Shown here: in pieces, positions 9,257 through 17,770 of the stretch
How positions within the stretch are numbered: position 1 is the first letter of the stretch
Layout of the letters: every line of letters begins with the position of its first letter
Assembly: GCF_001690595.1 (NCBI RefSeq)
Contig: NZ_LZHH01000008.1
Coordinates: forward strand, 1 to 35,033
DNA: 35,033 bases
Source: Gilliamella sp. Choc5-1
GTDB lineage: Bacteria; Pseudomonadota; Gammaproteobacteria; Enterobacterales; Orbaceae
Direction: 5' to 3'
Notes under the pieces: model-generated
Seen by the model: only the letters and a program-made list of their open reading frames with translations
Told to the model about the DNA's origin: nothing
Database searches by the model: none
Translations under genes and position numbers: made by a program

Positions 9257-9379
9257 ACTCTACAGAAAAAAAATGTAATTTCTAACCAAATGATGCTATT
9301 GATATCTATCATCAATAAAAAATAACGTTATCATTTTTCTCATTGATTAATCTGATAAGAAAGATGAAATGACAAAGAT

Positions 9380-10435
9380 TTATTTTTGTAAATTTGATAA
9401 TAAAATCCCCGTTGCTACAGAAATATTAAGTGCCGGCATATTTTCATTACCTTGTAAATGCAAGACGACATCAGCATGATTAATCAACTTCATGTTGATT
9501 TGCTGAAAAATAACTACAGCAACTTTTTTGTTAAATCGGGTTTTATATAATTCACTTGATGCAATGGATTTTGCCTGACAAGGTAATAGCGCAACAACTT
9601 GATAGCTATGTTGTTTAAGCATATCGATTGAAGCAATAAAATCGTCACTTTTAATTACCGTAATGGCTTCTATTCCACCTTCTGATACCCGCATAGCAGC
9701 GCCACTATCAAGTAAATTTGTTTGACGTAATATAACGCCATTAACACCATAAAAAGCAGCACTACGAATTAAGCCACCTAAATTATGGGGATTATGAACA
9801 TCGTCAATAGCTAAAATACAATCATGATCTTTATTACTATTATTTTCTAAATAATCCAATAAGGTAAGTGGAACACGTTTTTTTACAATTAGGCAGACAC
9901 CGCCATGGTGTTGAGTTTGAGTTATTTTACTAATTTGCTCACTAGAGATAACATCATAACCTAACCGTTGTTTGACTAACCAGTCTATTAGATCTTTAAA
10001 CTGGTAAGTCATCTCTTGGGTAATAAATAGTTTAACAATAGCTGTGCGTCGATGTTTGAAAACTGCTTTACAGCTATTTTCACTATAAACTAAAGTTTCT
10101 TCTTTACGTTGGCGATAGCCATCATAGCCAAAAGTAGGTACTTGCTCATTATCACGAACCTTTTTTTGCCATGGTGAATCATTATCGATAGATGATTGAG
10201 ATTGATTAAGTTCAACATTAAAACGCTTTTTTGCAAACTCAGATTTATCATTTCGAGATTTGAATGTTTCAATACGATCATGACGATCTCGTTTAGATTT
10301 CAACTGAGATGAATCATCTTTACGTTTGTCTTTCCATCGAGAAGGCTTTTCAATAGCCGAGCGAGAATGCTTTTTAGATTCACTATTTTTTGCGTAAAAA
10401 ATAGATGGTTTATTTTTTTCGGTATTGTCGTTCAT
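9380..10435 (-). CDS. yfiF: YfiF-like SpoU (SPOUT) RNA methyltransferase
   Basis: This 351-residue protein resembles E. coli YfiF, a SpoU-family tRNA/rRNA methyltransferase homologue whose target is not firmly known. Residues 1-115 are a highly charged, probably disordered tail rich in Lys, Arg, Ser and Asp. A substrate-binding domain follows (ETLVYSENSCKAVFKHR, 113-129), with QHHGGVCLIVKK before the SPOUT domain. Motif 1 (NPHNLGGLIRSAAFYG, 215-230) and motif 3 (ALNISVATGILL, 335-346) are kept. Motif 2, which in YfiF reads VLGQEYEGLP and helps form the SAM knot, is here VVIFQQINMKLI (308-319), without the Gly and Glu. Enzyme activity is therefore uncertain. It lies 21 bases after nusB and is probably in the same transcript. 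Confidence 0.82.
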   Translation of the reverse strand: MNDNTEKNKPSIFYAKNSESKKHSRSAIEKPSRWKDKRKDDSSQLKSKRDRHDRIETFKSRNDKSEFAKKRFNVELNQSQSSIDNDSPWQKKVRDNEQVPTFGYDGYRQRKEETLVYSENSCKAVFKHRRTAIVKLFITQEMTYQFKDLIDWLVKQRLGYDVISSEQISKITQTQHHGGVCLIVKKRVPLTLLDYLENNSNKDHDCILAIDDVHNPHNLGGLIRSAAFYGVNGVILRQTNLLDSGAAMRVSEGGIEAITVIKSDDFIASIDMLKQHSYQVVALLPCQAKSIASSELYKTRFNKKVAVVIFQQINMKLINHADVVLHLQGNENMPALNISVATGILLSNLQK

Positions 10436-10456
10436 ATCAATCTCACAATTAATCGG

Positions 10457-10876
10457 TTATCGCGTACGAATGGTTGGGGCTATTTTATCTAATACGCCAT
10501 TAACAAATTTATGGCTGTCAGCAGCACCGAAGGTTTTTGTTAAATCAATGGCTTCATTAATTACCACTTTATAGGGCACATCTTGACGTTTCATTAATTC
10601 ATACAGTGCGATTCTAAGTATCGCTAATTCAATTTGTCCTAATTCATCAACAGATCGTTCAGTGAGATAAGGCGTCATTTTATCATCTAATTCGGTAGTA
10701 TTTTTTGCTACACCATTTAATAATTCACGAAAATACTTAGAATCGACGCCTTTCATATCTTGTTCTGTAATAAAACTTGTCTCAACATCAGCCAGATCGT
10801 TTCTGGAAACTTGCCAAGAGTAAATGGCTTGTACCGCACATTCTCTTGCTCGACGACGAGGATTAACTAATGCCAC
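10457..10876 (-). CDS. nusB: Transcription antitermination factor NusB
   Basis: NusB binds boxA RNA together with NusE (ribosomal protein S10) and supports antitermination on rRNA operons. It is 139 residues, the same length as E. coli NusB, and the helical fold is recognisable: the basic N-terminus [18 protein letters not shown] contacts [29 protein letters not shown] is the most conserved stretch, and [16 protein letters not shown] closes the protein. It starts 4 bases after ribE, in the ribE-nusB order common among gammaproteobacteria, where riboflavin and NusB genes travel together. Nothing in the sequence looks degraded. Confidence 0.97.
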   Translation of the reverse strand: MALVNPRRRARECAVQAIYSWQVSRNDLADVETSFITEQDMKGVDSKYFRELLNGVAKNTTELDDKMTPYLTERSVDELGQIELAILRIALYELMKRQDVPYKVVINEAIDLTKTFGAADSHKFVNGVLDKIAPTIRTR

Positions 10877-10880
10877 AAAA

Positions 10881-11351
10881 TTACTCCTTAATTGCTTTAA
10901 TAATATTTAGCATTTCCAGCGCAGTTAATGCAGCTTCAGCTCCTTTATTGCCTGCCTTAGTGCCTGCACGTTCAATTGCTTGTTCTATACTTTCGGTGGT
11001 TAAAATACCAAATCCTACTGGAATAGTGTTGTCTAAACTTGTACTTAATAATCCAGAGCTTGATTCACCAGCAACAAAATCAAAATGCGCTGTACTACCA
11101 CGAATTACGGTACCTAACGCCACAACGGCATCATATTTTTTGGACTGTGCAGCAACTTTAACAGCTAGAGGAATTTCATAAGCACCGGGAACCCAAATAA
11201 CAGTGATATTTTTATCATCAACTTGTCCAATACGTGTCAATGCATCAATTGCACCATTTACTAGGCTATCATTAATAAAATGATTAAAACGTGCCACTAC
11301 AATTGCAACTTTAGCTTTTGGTGCAGCAACTTTACCTTCAATCGTTTGCAT
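10881..11351 (-). CDS. ribE: 6,7-dimethyl-8-ribityllumazine synthase
   Basis: Lumazine synthase (called RibE in E. coli, RibH elsewhere) condenses 5-amino-6-ribitylaminouracil with dihydroxybutanone phosphate, the next-to-last step of riboflavin synthesis, and assembles into a 60-mer shell. The 156 residues equal the E. coli length. Visible are [16 protein letters not shown] near the N-terminus, the substrate loop [11 protein letters not shown] (53-63), and [15 protein letters not shown] with the catalytic His at 89. AAGGAATTAAT-ATG upstream contains a good ribosome site. It is the first gene of the long minus-strand run, so the promoter should lie in the AT-rich gap beyond 11352. No FMN riboswitch was recognised there. 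Confidence 0.97.
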   Translation of the reverse strand: MQTIEGKVAAPKAKVAIVVARFNHFINDSLVNGAIDALTRIGQVDDKNITVIWVPGAYEIPLAVKVAAQSKKYDAVVALGTVIRGSTAHFDFVAGESSSGLLSTSLDNTIPVGFGILTTESIEQAIERAGTKAGNKGAEAALTALEMLNIIKAIKE

Positions 11352-11685
11352 ATTAATTCCTTATTAATTCTATTTTAAATGCCATTTCACTCTGTTTTGC
11401 GTGAAAAAATACTTAGTAAATTGTATCACGAATTAAAGACTTATCCTATTGGCAAATGGCGTTACGACCAAGTTCTACCCAATATATTATTTAAAATAAA
11501 CGCAAAGAATTTAACTATTGCAAATGTATTATTTGTTAAGTTTAAAATTAATTTAAATTTTGTTGTTATTTCAACCATTATGATTAGAAATAATTTTAAT
11601 TTATTTTTATTTCAATCCTTATTTTTACACTTAACAGCATACTTTCTAAAATCTTTTGTCAAAATAAGGAATTTTATTTTATCGC
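11352..11685. other. AT-rich intergenic region between ribE and gmhA
   Basis: This stretch separates divergent ribE and gmhA and is very AT-rich. It should hold the ribE promoter, although no convincing -35/-10 pair was found on the minus strand; TACAAT about 70 bases upstream of ribE has no partner. A plus-strand reading frame of 119 codons (11379-11738) crosses it. Its first 35 codons (up to KWRYDQVLPN) have a more protein-like mix than the rest, but there is no ribosome site before its ATG and the second half is low-complexity Asn, Phe, Ile and Leu. I regard it as chance or at most a decayed gene. Confidence 0.5.
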
Positions 11686-11713
11686 TTGCAAGCTATTTTG
11701 AACAAATTACAAT
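11686..11713 (+). promoter_or_regulatory. Putative sigma-70 promoter of gmhA
   Basis: TTGCAA (11686-11691) and TACAAT (11708-11713) are separated by 16 bases, close to sigma-70 consensus. Transcription would begin near 11720, about 30 bases before the gmhA GTG. A ribosome site, ATGGAGA (11738-11744), lies at a suitable distance from that GTG. Confidence 0.55.
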
Positions 11714-11751
11714 AGTCTATAAATTTATTTATTATTGATGGAGAAATACCT

Positions 11752-12330
11752 GTGTATATTGACAATATTCGTGATGAATTAAACCAAGCTATTGACGTAT
11801 TAACTAATTTTGTTTCAGACGATAAAAATCTCCAACAAATCCAAAAAGCAGCTATTTTAATTGCTGATTCGTTTAAACATAGTGGTAAAGTTTTATCATG
11901 TGGTAATGGTGGCTCTCATTGTGATGCTATGCATTTTGCTGAAGAATTAACTGGTCGCTATCGTGATAATCGCCCTGCTTATCCAGCGATTGCCATATCA
12001 GATGTAAGTCACATTTCGTGTGTTGGTAATGATTTTGGATTTGATTCTATTTTTTCACGTTATGTTGAGGGTGTAGGCCAGAAAGGTGATGTACTTTTAG
12101 GTATCTCTACTTCAGGGAACTCAGCTAACGTGCTTAAGGCAATTGAAGCAGCAAAACAAAAAGGGATGAAAATTATTACGTTAACTGGTAAAGATGGTGG
12201 TAAGATGAATGGACTTGCTGATGTTGATATTCGTGTTCCGCATTTTGGTTATGCCGATCGTGTGCAAGAAATCCACATCAAAGTTATTCATATTCTTATT
12301 CTGTTAATTGAAAAAGAGATGGCTAAATAA
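11752..12330 (+). CDS. gmhA: Phosphoheptose isomerase GmhA
   Basis: GmhA converts sedoheptulose 7-phosphate to D-glycero-D-manno-heptose 7-phosphate, the first step towards ADP-heptose for LPS, whose later steps are done by HldE (2985-4415). The 192 residues equal the E. coli enzyme. It is a single SIS domain: [22 protein letters not shown] (about 48-69) carries the phosphate-binding loop and active-site residues, [11 protein letters not shown] is the second sugar-phosphate loop, and [14 protein letters not shown] near the end holds the conserved Glu/His pair. The start is GTG at 11752, chosen because [13 protein letters not shown] matches the family N-terminus and GGAGA lies 8 bases upstream. 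The YafJ-type gene begins 1 base after its stop. Confidence 0.97.
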   Translation: MYIDNIRDELNQAIDVLTNFVSDDKNLQQIQKAAILIADSFKHSGKVLSCGNGGSHCDAMHFAEELTGRYRDNRPAYPAIAISDVSHISCVGNDFGFDSIFSRYVEGVGQKGDVLLGISTSGNSANVLKAIEAAKQKGMKIITLTGKDGGKMNGLADVDIRVPHFGYADRVQEIHIKVIHILILLIEKEMAK

Positions 12331-12331
12331 T

Positions 12332-13111
12332 ATGTGCGAATTATTGGGTATGAGCGCCAATGTACCAACCGATATTTGTTTTAGTTTTACAAGCCTAATA
12401 AAACGAGGTGGGGACAAAGGTCCTCATAAAGATGGTTGGGGAATTACTTTCTATGAAGGAAAAGGCTGCCGAACATTTAAAGATCCAGAGCCTTGTAGCT
12501 ATTCGCCTATTGCTAAAATGGTGAAAGAATATCCCATCAAATCTAAAGCTGTGATTGCTCATATTCGACAAGCAAATCGAGGCGGTGTCGCACTAGAAAA
12601 TACCCACCCATTCACCCGTGAACTCTGGGGTAAAAATTGGACTTTTGCCCACAATGGACAATTAACCAATTACCAAAATTTAGATACAGGGCTTTTTCAA
12701 CCTGTTGGAGAAACCGATAGCGAATTTGCCTTTTGCTATTTAATTAATCAATTACAGCAAAAATATTCGCAAAAACCTGTCGATGATCTTGAGCTATTTA
12801 ATTTTATTAAGCAATGTGCCGATCAATTAAGCCAACTAGGCATATTCAATATGCTACTTTCTGATGGGCAATATGTGTTTGCCTATTGCACAACGAATTT
12901 GCATTGGATAACCCGTAAAGCACCATTTGGCAAAGCAAAATTACTGGACGAAGATGTAGAAATTGATTTTCAAAAACATACAACACCCAATGATATTGTT
13001 ACTATCATTTCAACCTTACCATTAACTTCAAATGAGATATGGCAAAAACTTAATACTGGCGAAGCGATTTTATTTAAAGATGGCGAAATTAGCCAATCTT
13101 CCGCATTTTAA
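12332..13111 (+). CDS. yafJ: Class II glutamine amidotransferase, YafJ type
   Basis: This is a stand-alone class II (Ntn) glutamine amidotransferase domain resembling E. coli YafJ, whose acceptor substrate is not known. The start at 12332 gives 259 residues and places Cys at position 2 ([12 protein letters not shown]), as required for the N-terminal nucleophile; a longer frame from 12308 would hide it. Other visible elements are [13 protein letters not shown], the conserved HIRQANRG stretch, [21 protein letters not shown] and GETDSEFAF, all typical of the GATase fold. It begins 1 base after gmhA, as in E. coli where yafJ follows lpcA/gmhA. Its 3' end overlaps the convergent mdtH by 23 bases, and no terminator is visible between them. 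Confidence 0.92.
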   Translation: MCELLGMSANVPTDICFSFTSLIKRGGDKGPHKDGWGITFYEGKGCRTFKDPEPCSYSPIAKMVKEYPIKSKAVIAHIRQANRGGVALENTHPFTRELWGKNWTFAHNGQLTNYQNLDTGLFQPVGETDSEFAFCYLINQLQQKYSQKPVDDLELFNFIKQCADQLSQLGIFNMLLSDGQYVFAYCTTNLHWITRKAPFGKAKLLDEDVEIDFQKHTTPNDIVTIISTLPLTSNEIWQKLNTGEAILFKDGEISQSSAF

Positions 13112-14300
13112 TAGGATGCATTGGCGACTCATTTTTAAATTGATGATGTAAATAACTTAAAGTTAATAGTCCAATTGTAGTAAGCACAATCCATGGAAGG
13201 TGCGGAAATCCTATTTGTATAGCAATATCATATAACCAACCTGCACCGGTATAACCAATAAATCCACCAAGCGCAAGCCCTAAACGGCTAAATCCCATAT
13301 AACTACCTTTTGCTTTGGGATTACTTAATACAGTCGACAAGGTTTCACGGGCTGGTTCAGCAATAATTGCACCAAAGTAAAACAGTGCAATAAGTGATAA
13401 TAGTACGATTAATTGTGATGTAAAACCAATAATAATAAAAGCAAATGACATTAAAAATAGACCAAATTTAAGGCGCTGATCTAATCTGAAATATTTTTCG
13501 CTCCATCGAGCAAGTGGATAAAGCAGTACGAGAGAAATAGAAGCTTGTATAGCATACATCCATTTTACATAACTTGGGCTACCTGACACGTTTGTGATTG
13601 TTAAAGGTAACATCAACATTATTTGCACCCATAGTACATAATAACCAGTTAACGTAAGAACATAGCGGGTGAACTTTTTATCTTTGATAACCATTTTCAT
13701 ACCATTAATAATAGGCGCTTTGCCAATAGCAATATGGTAAGCTGGCAGGAAGAAAAAATTAAAAATTCCACATAAGAAAAAAATAAAAGCACCACACCAG
13801 CATACTAAATGGAAGTCATAATCAATTAAAATTCCACCAATAAGAGCCCCTATTACGGCTCCGGCATTATCTTGTATCATTAACAGTGATATGAACTTAC
13901 CTCGCTCATGTGGACGAGTAAATTTAATAGTCAGTCCCATACGAGGCGGATCAAATAGTAGTCCGCCTAACGCTGAAAGTAAGCAAGAAAGTAATAATAA
14001 CCAAGGCTCACTAGCAATCGCCATAGAAATAAAACCAACACAACGTAAAAACATGCCAGCAACAATCATTGGTTTAGCACCAAATCGATCAGCAATAGCA
14101 CCACCAATAATACCAAAACCTTGTTGAACAAATTGCCGAAATCCTAACGCAAAACCAACAAAAAGTGCACTCCAACCAACTTGACTAACAAAGTGGGTTG
14201 AAACAAGCGGAAACACAACATAAAAACCCAAGACAATAAACAGATTATCAAGTAAAAGTATTTGCCGACCTGTTTTACGAATTTGAGATGGTATTGGCAT
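13089..14300 (-). CDS. mdtH: Major facilitator transporter MdtH
   Basis: This is a 12-helix inner-membrane major facilitator antiporter resembling E. coli MdtH, for which a drug-efflux role (fluoroquinolones) has been reported on overexpression. It is 403 residues (E. coli 402). The alignment by eye is good throughout: [20 protein letters not shown], the MFS motif [64 protein letters not shown], and [20 protein letters not shown]. Its ATG directly follows the mgsA stop codon, so the two genes are probably translated from one message. The 3' end runs 23 bases into the opposite gene yafJ. The physiological substrate cannot be read from sequence. Confidence 0.92.
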   Translation of the reverse strand: MPIPSQIRKTGRQILLLDNLFIVLGFYVVFPLVSTHFVSQVGWSALFVGFALGFRQFVQQGFGIIGGAIADRFGAKPMIVAGMFLRCVGFISMAIASEPWLLLLSCLLSALGGLLFDPPRMGLTIKFTRPHERGKFISLLMIQDNAGAVIGALIGGILIDYDFHLVCWCGAFIFFLCGIFNFFFLPAYHIAIGKAPIINGMKMVIKDKKFTRYVLTLTGYYVLWVQIMLMLPLTITNVSGSPSYVKWMYAIQASISLVLLYPLARWSEKYFRLDQRLKFGLFLMSFAFIIIGFTSQLIVLLSLIALFYFGAIIAEPARETLSTVLSNPKAKGSYMGFSRLGLALGGFIGYTGAGWLYDIAIQIGFPHLPWIVLTTIGLLTLSYLHHQFKNESPMHPIKMRKIG

Positions 14301-14762
14301 TTATTTAACTCTTTGATTTAAATAGTTTTGATAATCAGGAATTTCAATATCAACTTCTTGCGTAAAAATAGAGGACTGAATTAATGCATTGGCTGTGGCT
14401 TGATTAGTGGCAACTGGAATATTCCAAACAGTAGATAATCGTAACAATGCTTTCACATCTGGATCATGAGGTACAGCATTAAGTGGATCCCAAAAAAAGA
14501 TTAAGATATCAATTTTACCTTCTGCAATTAATGCACCTATCTGCTGATCTCCCCCCATCGGACCACTTAACATTGGCGTGATATTTAATCCTGTTTCTTG
14601 CTTTATTAATGTTCCAGTAGTGCCCGTGCCACATAAATTATGACGAGAAAGCTCTTCACGATTTTTTTTACACCAATTTAATAAAGAATCTTTCAAGTGA
14701 TCGTGAGCAACTAAAGCAATATTTTTTTTAGCCAGTAATTTACGTGTGGTATATAGCATCAT
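14301..14762 (-). CDS. mgsA: Methylglyoxal synthase
   Basis: MgsA splits phosphate from dihydroxyacetone phosphate to give methylglyoxal, a bypass of lower glycolysis used when sugar phosphates accumulate. The 153 residues match E. coli MgsA (152). Visible are [17 protein letters not shown], the phosphate-binding [22 protein letters not shown] with the catalytic Asp (D72) and [21 protein letters not shown] with the conserved His (about 99). All key residues are present. It is upstream of mdtH with no gap, an arrangement that would co-express an efflux carrier with a toxic-metabolite enzyme; E. coli also has them in the same region but not fused like this. No terminator is seen between the two. 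Confidence 0.97.
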   Translation of the reverse strand: MMLYTTRKLLAKKNIALVAHDHLKDSLLNWCKKNREELSRHNLCGTGTTGTLIKQETGLNITPMLSGPMGGDQQIGALIAEGKIDILIFFWDPLNAVPHDPDVKALLRLSTVWNIPVATNQATANALIQSSIFTQEVDIEIPDYQNYLNQRVK

Positions 14763-14850
14763 CGTATCCTAATTCATTATTATATTCTTTTTAATTTTTA
14801 ACAGAGTATTAATCAAAGCGCAAGGGTTATTTAATTGATAATAGATAATA

Positions 14851-14874
14851 AAAAAAGGCACCGAAGTGCCTTTT
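14851..14874 (-). terminator. Terminator of the first porin gene
   Basis: AAAAGGCAC-CGAA-GTGCCTTTT is a 9-bp stem with a CGAA tetraloop, 20 bases beyond the porin stop on the minus strand. The same hairpin recurs after the second porin at 16299-16320. It is symmetrical and could also stop readthrough from the plus strand. Confidence 0.9.
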
Positions 14875-14894
14875 AAAAATAAAGATACAATCAA

Positions 14895-16037
14895 TTAGAA
14901 TTGGTAAATTAAACCAAGTGCCACTGTGTCTTTTGTTGTGCCCTTGATTTGTGATTTAGTAAATGAACCATCTTCATATAAAGCACGGCGTGCACCGATA
15001 TCATCTTTATCTAACAAGTTAATTTTATAATCGATAATAGCTTGTAGGTTTTTGTTAAAGTCATAAGTTAAACCAACATCAACATATTTAGCTAAATCAT
15101 TACCTTTAAGCCCTGCATCACTTGAATAACTAGATGCATCCTTAACTTTATGTTGGATATAAGCAACAGATGGCGTTAAGCGACCCACTTCAAAGTCAAT
15201 ACCATATTGAGCAACTAATTCATAGCCTTTGGTTTTTAAATCATCAGCGCTATGAGTAGTTGAGGCATTATCCCAACCATATTTTTGTTTACCTTGAATA
15301 TATAACGCCGCTAAATAAAGGTTGTCGTTATCATATTTGATACCTGCTGACCATGCTTTAGCATCCTTATGACCACCCGTTTGTGCATAACCAGCACCAA
15401 CCGATAAACCTGTATCAAGTACATCCCAATCAACAACAGAACCCCATGCTTCAGCACTATTGCGTTTATCATTAAGAGTATAATTACCGAAATGACGCGT
15501 TGAGCTGTTATCTCCGTTATCCGCATATTGAACGGCAAAACGTAAACCATTCACTAAGCCAAAGAAATCTGAATTACGGTAGGTTGCAACGGCTTTAGTA
15601 CGAGCTGTTAATGCATAAAGATCATTATCAGAAGCATCACCACCAAATTCTGGTAAAACGTCAGTGTAAGATGTTAATGTTTTTAATACACCATCATTGC
15701 GACCATAGTCGAATGAACCAAAATCACCAAAGTTTAAACTAGCAAATGCATAACGAGTTTCATTATCAGCATTTTTACCTGTCTTTGCTTCATACTCCCA
15801 ACGACCATAGCCAGTTACGCTGTCTGTCACTTGTGTTTGACCTGACATACCTAAACGTGCAGTGGTTTTGTCACCTTCACCCGTTTGATTATTACGATCA
15901 GTAATATAGTTTAATGCGTAAACACGACCATAAAAGTCAACTTTATTACCATCTTTATTCCACACTTCAATAGAAGCGTTTGCTGTACCTGCAATTAAAA
16001 GTGCAGGAATAGCGATTGCTAATAGATTACGTTTCAT
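14895..16037 (-). CDS. OmpC/OmpF-type outer-membrane porin (copy 1)
   Basis: This is a trimeric general-diffusion porin for small hydrophilic solutes. The start at 16037 is preferred over an ATG 4 codons upstream because GAGGG lies 5-6 bases before it and MKRNLLAIAIPALL is the start of the paralogue. The product is 380 residues with a signal peptide of about 21 residues ending TANA, then SIEVWNKDGNKVDFYGRV, the usual mature porin N-terminus. The constriction-loop segment DVLPEFGGDASDND and the C-terminal strand LGLIYQF with terminal Phe, read by the BAM complex, are visible. A 16-stranded barrel is expected. It is a tandem paralogue of the porin at 16341-17489, with divergent surface loops and conserved strands. 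Family members are too similar to assign OmpC or OmpF. Confidence 0.93.
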   Translation of the reverse strand: MKRNLLAIAIPALLIAGTANASIEVWNKDGNKVDFYGRVYALNYITDRNNQTGEGDKTTARLGMSGQTQVTDSVTGYGRWEYEAKTGKNADNETRYAFASLNFGDFGSFDYGRNDGVLKTLTSYTDVLPEFGGDASDNDLYALTARTKAVATYRNSDFFGLVNGLRFAVQYADNGDNSSTRHFGNYTLNDKRNSAEAWGSVVDWDVLDTGLSVGAGYAQTGGHKDAKAWSAGIKYDNDNLYLAALYIQGKQKYGWDNASTTHSADDLKTKGYELVAQYGIDFEVGRLTPSVAYIQHKVKDASSYSSDAGLKGNDLAKYVDVGLTYDFNKNLQAIIDYKINLLDKDDIGARRALYEDGSFTKSQIKGTTKDTVALGLIYQF

Positions 16038-16296
16038 TTTTACCCTCAAAGGTATTTTATATTATTAAAGATGCAAATTACTTTGCTTTTGGTGTAATAA
16101 CTAATAGCTAATAAATAACAATTATATTATTACTGTGACATCTATTTTTATTAGATAAAACAGATTTTATTGTACACATTGTCTATTTAACAATGATAAT
16201 TAGATTAATTCTGCGAATTTACGAATATTTTAATACTTAATGTAAAATGTTTTAATAACAAAATGTGCTTTTGCTTTGAAAGAGGTTTAATAAATA
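16038..16296 (-). promoter_or_regulatory. Leader and promoter region of porin copy 1
   Basis: This AT-rich gap carries the 5' leader of the first porin. On the minus strand a TATAAT-like element (complement of 16121-16126) lies about 85 bases before the start codon, without a good -35, which suggests an activator-dependent promoter. Further upstream CATTGT and ACAATG form a 6-bp inverted repeat with a 7-base spacer (about 16177-16195). No OmpR site could be assigned with confidence. No small gene was seen. Confidence 0.35.
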
Positions 16297-16321
16297 AAAA
16301 AAGGCACCGAAGTGCCTTTTT
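16297..16321 (-). terminator. Terminator of the second porin gene
   Basis: AAAAGGCAC-CGAA-GTGCCTTTTT begins 20 bases after the stop codon of porin copy 2. Stem and loop are the same as those after copy 1 (14851-14874), so the duplicated unit included the terminator. Confidence 0.9.
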
Positions 16322-16340
16322 ATAAGATATTAAGAAGCAA

Positions 16341-17489
16341 TTAGAATTGGTAAATTAAACCAACACCTAACACGTCTTTAGTACCTGGTTTAGTTCCGTG
16401 ACCACGATCATTCACTGTATTTTTTGCTGCACCGTAATCATCACGATCTAATAAGTTGAATTTGTATTCAACAATTGCACTGAAATTTTTGTTTAAATCG
16501 TAAGTTGCACCTAAAGATACATATTTAACTACAGGTGAGCTGTATCCGCTATTGTGGTAACGAATATTATCTTCGACAAAATTCACACCATCAGCTTTAA
16601 CTTTATGTTGAACATAAGCTAAAGATGGAGTTAAGCGACCTACTTCTAAATCAATACCATATTGAGCTACTAATTCAAAACCTCTAACTTTAACATCAGC
16701 TGTTTTATAATTACCTCTATGCGTCGGTCCATATTCTATTACATCTTTAAATTTAGATTGGAAGTAGTTAGCACCTAAATATAAATTATAGTTATTATAT
16801 TTAAGACCACCAGCCCAAGTGCTTTGACGATTAACACTGTTTGAAGTTTGTGCATAACCTGCACCAGCAGTTAAACCAGTGTCAAAGATGCTCCATTGAA
16901 CGTTTGCACCATAAGCTTCACGAGATTCACCTCTGATTGCATCTTCTCTAAAATTATTTGAGTTATCACCGTTATCAGCATATTGTAATGCAAAGCTTAA
17001 ATCGTTAAATAAACCGAAGAAGTTATTGTTACGGTAAGTTGCAACAGCTTTAGTTCGAGCTGAAAGTACGTTCCAATCGTTGTTTGCTGCATCACCACCA
17101 AATTGTGGTAATACGTCAGTATAAGCAGTAATTGCTTTTAACACACCGTCGTTACGACCATAGTCAAATGAACCAACATCACCAAAGTTTAAACCAGCAA
17201 ATGCATAACGCACTTCATTGCTAGAATCTTTACCAGCTTTAGCTTCATATTCCCAACGGCCGTAACCAGTTACGCTATCAGTGATTTGAGTTTGGCCTGA
17301 CATACCTAAACGAGCTGAAGTATCATCACCTTCACCTGCTTGTCCACGATCAGTGATGTTGTTAGCTGCTTTTACTCGACCGTAAAAGTCAACTTTATTG
17401 CCGTCTTTGTTCCAAACTTCGATAGATGCATTTGCACCAGCTGCGACTAAAAGCGCAGGGATAGCGATTGCTAATAGATTACGTTTCAT
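16341..17489 (-). CDS. OmpC/OmpF-type outer-membrane porin (copy 2)
   Basis: This is the second general-diffusion porin of the tandem pair, 382 residues. The signal peptide MKRNLLAIAIPALLVAAGANA is nearly the same as in copy 1 and is followed by the same mature start SIEVWNKDGNKVDFYGRV. The loop-3 segment TDVLPQFGGDAANND has Gln where copy 1 has Glu, a possible change in the charge of the pore constriction. External loops differ in sequence and length (for example around residues 175-195 and 300-325), while strands are shared and the C-terminus is LGVGLIYQF. GAGGG lies 6 bases before the ATG. A terminator-like hairpin is present in the leader (17518-17540). Copy 1 follows 303 bases on, after a terminator, so the two are separate transcripts. 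Confidence 0.93.
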   Translation of the reverse strand: MKRNLLAIAIPALLVAAGANASIEVWNKDGNKVDFYGRVKAANNITDRGQAGEGDDTSARLGMSGQTQITDSVTGYGRWEYEAKAGKDSSNEVRYAFAGLNFGDVGSFDYGRNDGVLKAITAYTDVLPQFGGDAANNDWNVLSARTKAVATYRNNNFFGLFNDLSFALQYADNGDNSNNFREDAIRGESREAYGANVQWSIFDTGLTAGAGYAQTSNSVNRQSTWAGGLKYNNYNLYLGANYFQSKFKDVIEYGPTHRGNYKTADVKVRGFELVAQYGIDLEVGRLTPSLAYVQHKVKADGVNFVEDNIRYHNSGYSSPVVKYVSLGATYDLNKNFSAIVEYKFNLLDRDDYGAAKNTVNDRGHGTKPGTKDVLGVGLIYQF

Positions 17490-17517
17490 TTTTTACCCTC
17501 ATGGTTATTTTTAAAAA

Positions 17518-17540
17518 GACACTTCCATAAGTTTAGTGTC
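17518..17540 (-). promoter_or_regulatory. Terminator-like hairpin in the leader of porin copy 2
   Basis: On the minus strand GACACT and AGTGTC flank an 11-base loop and are followed at once by TTTTT, 29 bases before the ATG. A stem with a T run in this position would behave as an attenuator, an RNA-stability stem or a small-RNA target. The stem is only 6 bp, so premature termination would be partial at best. Nothing similar is seen before copy 1. Confidence 0.4.
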
Positions 17541-17770
17541 AATTTTGTTTAAAATTTATTCACCCAAAAGATAATTATATTTTTATTATCTTTATCCACT
17601 TTTTACAGTATCGTAAATTATGTATAAATTTTTTTTAAAATCAAGCGAACTTTTCATTAAATATGATGTCTAACCCATAAATTAGCTCTGTTAGGTTAAT
17701 TTTTAACCATTTAAGGGTGGGATTTATTATTTTTAATCTTAACTAAATTTGGGCTTCATTTTCAATTAAC

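Noticed and set aside
9300-9345. AATAACGTTATT-type palindrome after the YfiF-like gene as a terminator
   Set aside because: The dyad leaves no room for a hairpin loop and there is no GC-rich stem.
11379-11738. 119-codon frame as a gene
   Set aside because: There is no ribosome site, the second half is low complexity, and it overlaps the likely gmhA promoter; reported only as a finding.
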